A model generated the notes under the pieces. That model was not told where the DNA came from, ran no database searches, and was given only the letters and a program-made list of their open reading frames with translations. From Clostridia bacterium (lineage in GTDB: Bacteria > Bacillota > Clostridia > Christensenellales > CAG-917): a stretch of 6,321 nt of DNA. Where the stretch lies: the NCBI GenBank assembly GCA_017507205.1, contig JAFWBH010000130.1:1-6321 (forward strand). Direction: 5' to 3'. Shown one piece after another: positions 1-5,071 of the stretch; the first letter of the stretch is position 1; every line of letters begins with the position of its first letter. The position numbers and the translations under genes are program-made.

Positions 1-279
1 GTGCAATCACTTGCAGAAATCGTAGAAAATGAAGACGGCACTTTTACAATGCCTTCAAATATGATCAACACTGAAAACGGCAGTGCAACAGTTAACAACG
101 GAAAAATCATCGACCTCAACGGCAACGCAGAAAGCATCCCCGTTGATGCAATCACAAGCCCTTCATTGAGTTTCAACAAAGACTATTTTGTTGGAACCAT
201 ACATTCTGAAAATGATGGCGTAAAAACAATCATTGGCAACGTCAACCAAGACCATGTGAAAGACTTCAATCTCTCATAA
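1..279 (+). CDS. C-terminal fragment of a probable exported beta-rich protein (hypothetical)
   Basis: The gene runs in from the left edge. The GTG at base 1 need not be its start, because no upstream sequence is visible to judge a ribosome binding site. The 92 visible residues are hydrophilic, rich in Asn, Thr, Ser and Gly, and contain DGTFTMPS near residues 13-20. That resembles the DGTYTFTMP motif of bacterial repeat and Ig-like modules in cell-surface proteins (family knowledge, loose match). No membrane segment, sorting signal or catalytic motif is visible. The frame stops at TAA 277-279, but a protein-like continuation lies in another frame up to 335, only 15 bases before a strong terminator, so this stop may be a frameshift artefact. 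It is the only plus-strand gene here and converges with the minus-strand operon. Function is not recognised. Confidence 0.6.
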   Translation: MQSLAEIVENEDGTFTMPSNMINTENGSATVNNGKIIDLNGNAESIPVDAITSPSLSFNKDYFVGTIHSENDGVKTIIGNVNQDHVKDFNLS

Positions 280-335
280 TCAACTACAATATGGCTGGTG
301 GCGCATCCGTTAAAGTGACATACACATTCCAATAA
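279..335 (+). other. Frame-shifted C-terminal tail of the left-edge gene
   Basis: Starting one base back from the frame of the upstream gene, codons from 279 read INYNMAGGASVKVTYTFQ followed by TAA at 333-335. The alternating polar and aromatic or hydrophobic pattern is that of a closing beta strand and suits the beta-rich protein upstream. This frame is open from 216, but before about 270 it reads as non-protein-like. The shift is therefore best placed around 270-279, consistent with loss of one base. It may be a real mutation, a sequencing error, or chance coding. No convincing slippery heptamer for programmed frameshifting is present at the junction. Confidence 0.4.
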
Positions 336-349
336 AACAAAGCTAGTTT

Positions 350-380
350 AAAAGGCGAACTTCGGTTCGCCTTTTATTTT
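350..380 (+). terminator. Intrinsic terminator of the left-edge gene
   Basis: A perfect stem pairs 350-360 with 365-375 (core GGCGAAC/GTTCGCC) around a TTCG loop closed by C-G, the very stable cUUCGg tetraloop. It is followed by TTTTATTTT (372-380). It sits 15 bases after the stop of the shifted frame (335) and 71 bases after the in-frame stop (279). Confidence 0.92.
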
Positions 381-522
381 ATCTTTATATATTTCCCTGT
401 TTTTTTTGCACAAGCACTAAAATTATCATTTTTTACATTTTCAGACGTTTATCTACTCAAAATAGTTTGATAAAAATGCCTTTACAAATTTTGCTTGCAC
501 TATTTTTACAAATCAAAGCAAC
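381..522. other. AT-rich convergent intergenic spacer
   Basis: This lies between two terminators of converging transcription units. It is very AT-rich with an eight-T run at 400-407. I see no open frame with a ribosome binding site, no convincing promoter pair and no RNA gene. Confidence 0.6.
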
Positions 523-551
523 AAAAAAAAGGCACATTTTAGTGCCTTTTT
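523..551 (-). terminator. Intrinsic terminator ending the minus-strand operon
   Basis: On the minus strand GGCAC (546-542), loop TAAAAT (541-536) and GTGCC (535-531) form the core stem, followed by eight T residues (530-523). Flanking A and T tracts extend the stem to about 10 bp. It starts 27 bases beyond the phosphatase stop codon. The structure is nearly symmetrical and has five T residues on the other side (547-551), so it could also stop plus-strand readthrough. Confidence 0.9.
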
Positions 552-578
552 CAACATGGTAATGTTTAAACTATGTAG

Positions 579-1364
579 CTATTTTGCGTAGATGTCTTTT
601 TTGTCGACAACATCAAGGGACGGCTTTTCAATCTCCTTAAGCTCGCCCTTGGTTGCGAGGAAACATCTCTCTCCAAGATTGAAGATGTATTTGTCAGAAT
701 TAATTGAATCGCTGTAAACATCCTTGACGATAATGTTGGGAAGTTGCTTTTTAAGACGCACAACCTTCTCTTCTCGTCTGCAGATTTCACCTATCATTGT
801 ATAGCGCTTACTGCACGTTGTTGCGATGCAATAATCAATGCCCATACGGCGTGCAATCTCTTCAATGAGAAAATCAGGGCTTGCGCTAATTAGAACGGTT
901 TTTCTGCCATTTCTATTTTCAGGACGGAACCAATCATAAATCTGCTTCTCATATTTATCCCAGAACTTCTCAACATTGCGCTTATTGTTGATAAAGTTTG
1001 CAAACCAAAATGCGACCTTCTTACAAGTTTTGACAGAAATAATTTTCATCCCCATCATAACTCCCCATATAAATTGGAAAGGCAGCATTAATATAATCCA
1101 AGGATTATGGAGCATGCAGTATCCCCAGTATTTGAGCTGGCTGTCAAAGGGGATTGCAGTTTTGTCAAAGTCATACATATCGACCTCGACAGCCTCCTCA
1201 GTCAGCACTCTGACGCCGTTTAAGGCCTCTTTTTCGCTGATTACAGGTTGGTTTGACTCATTGTTCGATTCAGATTTGGCGACCGTCTGGTCTCGCTTTG
1301 AATCGGGCAAAGTCTCAATGCCTTGTTCATTAATTATTATTTTGTCATCGTGTAGTGTTTCCAT
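579..1364 (-). CDS. HAD-superfamily (subfamily IB-like) phosphatase, PgpC-like
   Basis: A predicted Mg-dependent phosphohydrolase of the HAD superfamily; the substrate is unknown. In the 261-residue reading, motif I is DFDKT (65-69, nucleophile D65 and acid/base D67). Motif II is VLISAS (S160), and motif IV is DSINSD (219-224). GEICRREEKV (192-201) resembles the GxNCxGxEKV element of the IB group. A hydrophobic stretch at about 84-106 resembles the membrane-associated cap of phosphatidylglycerophosphatase C, suggesting a phospholipid or other membrane substrate (inference). The first 62 residues are charged, low complexity and outside the HAD fold. ATG 1364 lies 4 bases after the rho stop with no clear Shine-Dalgarno sequence, so it would rely on translational coupling. 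The alternative ATG 1178 (199 aa) has GAGG five bases upstream and puts DFDKT at the N-terminus, as is usual in the family. Last gene of the operon. Confidence 0.82.
   Translation of the reverse strand: METLHDDKIIINEQGIETLPDSKRDQTVAKSESNNESNQPVISEKEALNGVRVLTEEAVEVDMYDFDKTAIPFDSQLKYWGYCMLHNPWIILMLPFQFIWGVMMGMKIISVKTCKKVAFWFANFINNKRNVEKFWDKYEKQIYDWFRPENRNGRKTVLISASPDFLIEEIARRMGIDYCIATTCSKRYTMIGEICRREEKVVRLKKQLPNIIVKDVYSDSINSDKYIFNLGERCFLATKGELKEIEKPSLDVVDKKDIYAK
1176..1187 (-). promoter_or_regulatory. Possible internal start (RBS plus ATG) of the HAD phosphatase
   Basis: On the minus strand GAGGT (1187-1183) lies 4 bases before an in-frame ATG (1178-1176) that would begin MYDFDKT. An 11-base string, GAGGTCGATAT, is shared with the ribosome binding site of prs. 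The upstream ATG at 1364 lacks a comparable site, so this internal start may be the main one. Confidence 0.5.
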
Positions 1365-1368
1365 AAAG

Positions 1369-2877
1369 TTAATTCATTGGTTTTCTAAATACAAAGCCAT
1401 CCTTTTGCCACTTCGTAAGTTGTGTGCTTACCTGCTCCATAAATTCTGAATTTGACACTGATTTTACGAGCATATTGAGCAGATTCTCTGTCGCTTCAAT
1501 GCTATCTCCAGATGATAAAAGCTTGCGTACTGCCCATGTTCCCTCAAGCTCTGTGGGTGAAAGGAGCAGTTCTTCTCTTCTTGTGCCACTCTTTGCAAGG
1601 TCGATTGCAGGAAATACTCTCTTTTCTTGGAGCTTCCTGTCAAGATAAATTTCCATATTGCCTGTGCCTTTGAATTCTTCAAATATGACTTCATCCATTC
1701 TTGAGCCAGTGTCAATCAATGCAGTTGCAATAATTGTCAATGAGCCACCGTTCTCAATTTTACGAGCAGAACCAAAGAATCTCTTTGGTGGATGTAAAGC
1801 ACCGGGATCAATACCACCAGACAATGTTCTGCCTGTAGGGGGATTTGTAAGGTTGTATGCTCTTGCAAGACGGGTCAAGCTGTCCATAAGAATGACAACG
1901 TCCTTGCCTGTTTCAACCATTCTCTTTGCTCTTTCAAGAAGCATCTCAGCCGTTTTTGTGTGATGCTCAGGAAGCTCATCAAATGTTGAATAAATAACCT
2001 CACCCTTTATACTACGTTGCATATCCGTCACTTCCTCGGGACGTTCGTCAATGAGAAGGACAAGGAGAACAACCTCAGGATAATTTTCAGAGATCGAATT
2101 GGCAATCATTTTGAGCATTGTTGTCTTGCCTGCCTTGGGGGGTGAAACAATAATGCCTCTCTGACCCTTTCCTATTGGAGCAACAAGGTCAACACAACGG
2201 GTGGCGTATTCCCTTGGTTTTCCTGGGATTTCAAGACGAAGCCTTTCATCTGGATATATTGCAACAAGCTCATCAAAGTTTGGGCGTCTGCCAATCAGAG
2301 CAATATCCTTGCCGTTGATGCTTGTCACACTGACAACTGCAGGGGGTTTTCCCTCTTGCATGGTTTTGCATTTTGCACAAACAAAGTCACCCCTTCTCAA
2401 ACCATATTGCTTGATTTTGGGAGCTGGCACATATGCATCCATGTCATTAATTTCTCCGTTCTTGACACGAAGAAATCCATAACCATCTGGATTTATTTCA
2501 AGAAAGCCACTTCTTTCCTGCTCTGCACTGCCTTGGCGAAGATCAAAGTCACCCTGAAAATATCCGCCGCCGTTTCTATTCATTGGTCTGAATGCAGGCT
2601 TAACTACATATTTATCGCATCTTACTGATTGCTCTTCCTCTTCAGATTCATTGTTGTCCTCATAGTGTCCTTCATCCCTATTATAAGCCTCTTTGGGTGG
2701 TCTGCCACGCTTGGGACGTTCAGGCACAACAATTTCCTCATTGGTAATTTTAAGGATCATATCAATGAGATCGCTTTTCTTCATCTTTGTGGGTGAAGAT
2801 ACGCCGACTTCCTTTGCAATATCTCTGACCTCAAAGATGGTTTTGGCATCTAGCTGTTCAATGGTATATTTTTCCAT
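1369..2877 (-). CDS. rho: Transcription termination factor Rho
   Basis: An RNA-dependent hexameric ATPase and helicase that ends transcription. The 502-residue protein starts at ATG 2877, chosen for AAGGAG just upstream and because MEKYTIEQL opens the Rho_N domain; the open frame runs 34 codons further with no support. Rho_N spans about 1-46. An insertion at about 50-118 has an AT-hook-like KRGRPPK (56-62) and an acidic run (68-82). The RNA-binding cold-shock-like domain follows (GFLEINPDGYGFLR, 124-137). The ATPase core has Walker A SPPKAGKTT (245-253, K251), DERPEEVTD (277-285), Walker B VVILMDS (327-333), a Q-loop around 345-362 and an R-loop near GTGNMEIYLDRK (404-415). The motor is complete and the bicyclomycin-contact motifs (PPKAGKT, DSLTRLARAYN) are conserved, so sensitivity is likely. 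It is longer than the ~420-residue E. coli and B. subtilis proteins because of the insertion. The phosphatase gene follows after 4 bases. Confidence 0.98.
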   Translation of the reverse strand: MEKYTIEQLDAKTIFEVRDIAKEVGVSSPTKMKKSDLIDMILKITNEEIVVPERPKRGRPPKEAYNRDEGHYEDNNESEEEEQSVRCDKYVVKPAFRPMNRNGGGYFQGDFDLRQGSAEQERSGFLEINPDGYGFLRVKNGEINDMDAYVPAPKIKQYGLRRGDFVCAKCKTMQEGKPPAVVSVTSINGKDIALIGRRPNFDELVAIYPDERLRLEIPGKPREYATRCVDLVAPIGKGQRGIIVSPPKAGKTTMLKMIANSISENYPEVVLLVLLIDERPEEVTDMQRSIKGEVIYSTFDELPEHHTKTAEMLLERAKRMVETGKDVVILMDSLTRLARAYNLTNPPTGRTLSGGIDPGALHPPKRFFGSARKIENGGSLTIIATALIDTGSRMDEVIFEEFKGTGNMEIYLDRKLQEKRVFPAIDLAKSGTRREELLLSPTELEGTWAVRKLLSSGDSIEATENLLNMLVKSVSNSEFMEQVSTQLTKWQKDGFVFRKPMN

Positions 2878-2881
2878 ACTG

Positions 2882-2887
2882 CTCCTT
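2882..2887 (-). promoter_or_regulatory. Ribosome binding site deciding the rho start
   Basis: AAGGAG on the minus strand lies 4 bases before ATG 2877, a slightly tight spacing. It makes this ATG preferable to the in-frame start at 2979, which lies in the leader and would add 34 residues unlike Rho. Confidence 0.8.
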
Positions 2888-2930
2888 ATATAGTTTTGTT
2901 CTTTCTTTTTGTTTTGTTTGGGATTTGTTA
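2886..2930 (-). promoter_or_regulatory. A-rich, G-poor unstructured rho leader (possible rut site)
   Basis: The minus strand here is about two-thirds A, with 8 C and only 2 G in 45 bases and no self-complementarity that I can see. Rho loads on unstructured RNA with more C than G. B. subtilis rho is known to be autoregulated by Rho-dependent termination in its leader, so this could be the loading region for a similar loop. This is an inference from composition only. Confidence 0.3.
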
Positions 2931-2934
2931 AAGC

Positions 2935-2948
2935 TGCAGCGAACTGCA
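2935..2948 (-). promoter_or_regulatory. Small UUCG-loop hairpin in the rho leader
   Basis: On the minus strand TGCAG (2948-2944), loop TTCG (2943-2940) and CTGCA (2939-2935) form a perfect 5-bp hairpin. No U-tract follows, so it is not an intrinsic terminator. It sits between the mini-ORF stop (2960) and the A-rich stretch before rho. Confidence 0.4.
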
Positions 2949-2959
2949 AAGGTAAGTGT

Positions 2960-3013
2960 TTAAAATTCAATCCATACAATTTCTTGCAAGAATTGAAGCA
3001 TAAGTATTTTCAA
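2960..3013 (-). CDS. Candidate 17-residue leader peptide upstream of rho
   Basis: The codons read MKILMLQFLQEIVWIEF from TTG 3013 to TAA 2962-2960. The TTG is preceded by GGAGG (3025-3021) at a 7-base spacing, as good as that of any verified start in this window. The peptide is short and hydrophobic and has no recognised homologue. It overlaps the in-frame extension of rho in another frame and ends 82 bases before the rho ATG. Its GGAGG lies in the 3' arm of an 11-bp hairpin, so translation would depend on that structure opening. Against it: a 17-codon frame arises easily by chance, and TTG is a weak start. It is reported because of the ribosome binding site, not the peptide sequence. Confidence 0.3.
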   Translation of the reverse strand: MKILMLQFLQEIVWIEF

Positions 3014-3014
3014 G

Positions 3015-3050
3015 CTCTATCCTCCACAAGTGGATCAAGGGAGGACAGAG
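3015..3050 (-). promoter_or_regulatory. 11-bp hairpin in the rho leader that sequesters a Shine-Dalgarno sequence
   Basis: In minus-strand RNA CUCUGUCCUCC (3050-3040) pairs with GGAGGAUAGAG (3025-3015), with one G-U wobble and a 14-base loop. On the plus strand the wobble becomes an A-C mismatch, so the fold suits the minus-strand transcript better. No U-tract follows, so it is not a standard terminator. The 3' arm contains the GGAGG of the mini-ORF at 3013. It starts 19 bases after the hydrolase stop codon and could also protect the 3' end of the prs-hydrolase message. Confidence 0.55.
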
Positions 3051-3056
3051 ATTATA
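3051..3056 (-). promoter_or_regulatory. Consensus -10 box, possible rho promoter
   Basis: A perfect TATAAT on the minus strand just downstream of the hydrolase stop. No good -35 hexamer exists at 16-18 bases (AAAATT at 17), and there is no TG extension. If used, transcription would begin near 3044, inside the 5' arm of the leader hairpin, leaving about 6 bp of stem at the extreme 5' end. Confidence 0.35.
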
Positions 3057-3069
3057 AAGCGTAAGTTGA

Positions 3070-3717
3070 TTAAAATTTTTCTAAAACGTAAACCTTTGTG
3101 CTTTCTCCGTCAAAGTCGGCACGATCAAATTCAACCGTATCTCCTTCAACCTGCACAATGTCATCATCATCAAACAGACTAAGGAATTCGCTTACTTTGT
3201 CAATGTCAAGCTCACAATCCTTTGTTCTGTAATGCATAGGTATGACGATGTCAGGCATAATCTTGTCAACGAAATCCTTGGCTGTCTCTGCGTCAATGGT
3301 ATATGTGCCACCAACGGGAATAAGCAGAATGTTGACAGGAACCATGCTTTCTACAAGCATTGTTGAGCATTCCTCGCCAATGTCACCCATATGACAAATC
3401 TCAACGCCGTCCATACGGAACTTAAAGACAAGGTTGCTTCCTCTATCTGCGCCCTTATTTTCATCATGGTATGACTTTTGTGCGAACATATGCACACCAC
3501 CAATCTCATAAAAGCCTGCGTTGCGAATGACAGTGGGGTTGCCTTTTACTGCTGAAACGTTGCTGTGGTCATGATGGCCATGTGAAATGGTGACGATGTC
3601 TGCTTCAACATCTGCCATGCTATAACCGATTTTTTCATCGAATGGGTCTGTGACTACTGTGGTGCCGGTGCTTTCTTCAAGCTTAAATGCCGAGTGACCC
3701 AACCATGTAAGTTTCAA
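3070..3717 (-). CDS. Metallo-beta-lactamase-fold hydrolase (COG2220 / UPF0173-like)
   Basis: A predicted cytoplasmic metal-dependent hydrolase of 215 residues, the usual length for the group. The N-terminus MKLTWLGHSAF and TDPF (23-26) are typical of COG2220. The metal-binding motif HGHHDH is at 46-51, giving the ligands H46, H48, D50 and H51. Further ligands are H109 and D112 in CHMGD, and H162 in IPMHY. The substrate is unknown; relatives include UlaG-type lactonases and many uncharacterised UPF0173 members. The start is TTG 3717, supported by AAGGAGG five bases upstream; the next in-frame ATG (residue 34) would remove the conserved N-terminus. It follows prs by 23 bases and is surely co-transcribed with it. 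The C-terminus is acidic (DDDD at 183-186). No signal peptide or membrane segment is seen. Confidence 0.9.
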   Translation of the reverse strand: MKLTWLGHSAFKLEESTGTTVVTDPFDEKIGYSMADVEADIVTISHGHHDHSNVSAVKGNPTVIRNAGFYEIGGVHMFAQKSYHDENKGADRGSNLVFKFRMDGVEICHMGDIGEECSTMLVESMVPVNILLIPVGGTYTIDAETAKDFVDKIMPDIVIPMHYRTKDCELDIDKVSEFLSLFDDDDIVQVEGDTVEFDRADFDGESTKVYVLEKF

Positions 3718-3722
3718 AATAT

Positions 3723-3729
3723 CCTCCTT
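3723..3729 (-). promoter_or_regulatory. Ribosome binding site fixing the TTG start of the hydrolase
   Basis: AAGGAGG on the minus strand, 5 bases before TTG 3717 and within the 23-base gap after the prs stop (3741). It is a near-perfect anti-16S match and explains how a TTG codon can serve as the start. Confidence 0.88.
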
Positions 3730-3740
3730 ATCTCACACCA

Positions 3741-4895
3741 CTATTTTGCGTTGTGTGAATTTACAAGTGCGTGTATCTTTTCAAAAGGATCAAGAAGGCT
3801 TGACACTGATTCGTTATAGTTGGCTGCAGCAATAATATATGCAATATATTTTGAAATGTCCGCCTCAATAAACCAGCCACAGCCCTTAAGCTCAGGAATG
3901 CGATATGTGAGATTGGTTGAAATGACAGCGTCAAAATAACCATTTTTATATGCCTCGTTGAACTTTTCAACGCCTTCTGTAAACAGAGAGAAGGTTGCTG
4001 AGAGAAAAACTCTTTTTGCGCCCTTTTCTTTGATTTCCTTTGCGAGCTTGATGACGCTGTCGCCTGTTGCAATCATGTCGTCTGCAACAAAGACATCCTT
4101 GCCTTCGACCGATGCGCCAATATATTCGTGAGCAACAATGGGATTTCTGCCATTGACAATGACTGAATAGTCACGGCGTTTGTAAAACATGCCAAGGTCA
4201 AGACCCAAAACTGTTGCATAATAGACGTTTCTGCCCATTGCGCCTTCGTCAGGAGATACACACATAAGATGCTCCTTGTCAAAGACGATATCGGGGAATT
4301 TCTTTACGAGTGCCTTGAGAATTTGGTAATTGGCAAAATAATTGTCAAAGCCCATAAGTGGCACTGCGTTTTGAACACGAGGGTCATGCGCATCAAAGGT
4401 GATGACATCACTTACTCCCATATTTTGAAGCTCTTGAAGCATAAGTGCGCAATCAAGAGATTCTCTGCCTGCCTTTCTGTGCTGTCTGCCACCATAAAGC
4501 ATGGGCATAATGACAGTGATACGGCTAGGCTTTCCACCTGCTGCTGAAATGATACGTTTTAAGTCTGCGAAGTGTTCGTCTGGGGTAAGGGGAATTTTTT
4601 GTCCAAAAAAATCAAAGGTGATGCCATGGTTGCCCGGATCACATATAACATAAAGGTCTTTTCCACGAAGGGTCTCCATAATGATGCCCTTGGCATCGCC
4701 GTTGGTAAATCTTGGGCAGGCAGCTTCAACAAGAAAAGAGCCTTTTTTAATGCGTGCATTTTTGGGTGCTGACGCATTATACATTGCAACAAGGCGTTTG
4801 TCAATAAGCTCTGCAAGCTCCTTTGCGCCAGGTGTTGCAACAATTGCTAATGGAGCTGAAGGTGTTGATTCAAAAAGTGACAGTTCTGGTGACAC
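3741..4895 (-). CDS. prs: Ribose-phosphate pyrophosphokinase (PRPP synthetase), long divergent type
   Basis: Makes PRPP from ribose 5-phosphate and ATP for purine, pyrimidine, His, Trp and NAD synthesis. The chosen start is GTG 4895 (384 aa), with GGAGGT seven bases upstream. The longer frame from TTG 4952 begins inside the promoter and is rejected. Family landmarks in order: PRFTNGD (61-67), METLRGKD (73-80), YGGRQHRK (134-141, ATP loop), FDAHDPRVQ (167-175, catalytic H170), YKRR (238-241, flexible loop), PRPP loop ADDMIATGDS (271-280) and a C-terminal NESVSSLLDPF (361-371). It is about 65 residues longer than the ~315-residue canonical enzyme, mostly in an N-terminal extension and inserts near 85-110 and 175-225. 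The PRPP loop has ATGDS where DTGGT is usual. Similar long forms occur in Clostridia as far as I recall. First gene after the promoter at 4924-4952. Confidence 0.93.
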   Translation of the reverse strand: MSPELSLFESTPSAPLAIVATPGAKELAELIDKRLVAMYNASAPKNARIKKGSFLVEAACPRFTNGDAKGIIMETLRGKDLYVICDPGNHGITFDFFGQKIPLTPDEHFADLKRIISAAGGKPSRITVIMPMLYGGRQHRKAGRESLDCALMLQELQNMGVSDVITFDAHDPRVQNAVPLMGFDNYFANYQILKALVKKFPDIVFDKEHLMCVSPDEGAMGRNVYYATVLGLDLGMFYKRRDYSVIVNGRNPIVAHEYIGASVEGKDVFVADDMIATGDSVIKLAKEIKEKGAKRVFLSATFSLFTEGVEKFNEAYKNGYFDAVISTNLTYRIPELKGCGWFIEADISKYIAYIIAAANYNESVSSLLDPFEKIHALVNSHNAK

Positions 4896-4902
4896 AATAT
4901 CG

Positions 4903-4908
4903 ACCTCC
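4903..4908 (-). promoter_or_regulatory. Ribosome binding site fixing the GTG start of prs
   Basis: GGAGGT on the minus strand, 7 bases before GTG 4895. Together with the promoter overlap it rules out the TTG at 4952 and shortens the protein by 19 residues. Confidence 0.9.
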
Positions 4909-4923
4909 GAGTTTTGTGAGTTG

Positions 4924-4952
4924 ATTATAGCAATATTTGCAAAAAAATACAA
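4924..4952 (-). promoter_or_regulatory. Extended -10 promoter of prs
   Basis: The minus strand has TTGTAT (4952-4947, a 3/6 match to TTGACA), a 17-base T-rich spacer and TATAAT (4929-4924). The -10 is preceded by TGC, giving the full extended -10 TGnTATAAT. Transcription would begin near 4917, with a leader of about 22 bases before GTG 4895. It probably serves prs and the hydrolase, and rho and the phosphatase by readthrough. Confidence 0.82.
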
Positions 4953-4968
4953 CTGAAATTGTCTGAAA

Positions 4969-5003
4969 AATATTTAATTGTAAATATTCCAATCCATAAA
5001 TGG
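4969..5003. repeat. Two adjacent inverted repeats upstream of the prs promoter
   Basis: AATATTTA (4969-4976) and TAAATATT (4981-4988) are perfect 8-base arms around ATTG. Six bases further, CCATAAATGG (4994-5003) is a smaller dyad. The first centres about 27 bases upstream of the -35 box. They could be an operator or an AT-rich upstream element, or chance in AT-rich DNA. They do not resemble the B. subtilis PurR box. Confidence 0.35.
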
Positions 5004-5026
5004 CAGGATTTTTGTTATGTTTTGTC

Positions 5027-5071
5027 AAAAGCCTTCTGGCGTAATCAATGCTGAGAGGGTGCCAAAGCTTT
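5027..5071 (-). terminator. Weak imperfect hairpin terminator after hemW
   Basis: The minus-strand arm AAGCTTTGGC (5070-5061) pairs with GCCAGAAGGCTT (5040-5029) with two bulges around a 20-base loop, followed by only four T residues. It overlaps the hemW stop codon. The large loop and short U-tract make it marginal, and some lepA-hemW transcription may run on into prs. Confidence 0.35.

Noticed and set aside
222..228. A-rich run as a programmed -1 frameshift site for the left-edge gene
   Set aside because: It reads A AAA ACA in frame, which is not a proper X XXY YYZ heptamer. A shift there would also replace protein-like sequence with implausible residues.
414..545. GCACTAAAAT at 414-423 repeated in inverted orientation in the operon terminator (545-536)
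   Set aside because: A 10-base AT-rich match in a low-complexity spacer is likely by chance. No further similarity flanks it.
976..1449. 157-residue plus-strand open frame
   Set aside because: It is antisense to the phosphatase and the rho 3' end, with no plausible domain or ribosome binding site. It is a shadow frame of real genes.
2878..2979. 34-codon N-terminal extension of Rho from an in-frame start at 2979
   Set aside because: It lies in the leader, overlaps hairpins, has no ribosome binding site and does not resemble Rho. ATG 2877 has AAGGAG and begins the Rho_N domain.
3015..3050. The leader hairpin as an intrinsic terminator of the prs-hydrolase unit
   Set aside because: The stem is strong but no U-tract follows; the bases after it on the minus strand read GCTTGAAAA.
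4896..4952. 19-codon extension of prs from TTG 4952
   Set aside because: The TTG is part of the -35 hexamer of the prs promoter and would lie upstream of the predicted transcript start. GTG 4895 has GGAGGT at ideal spacing.
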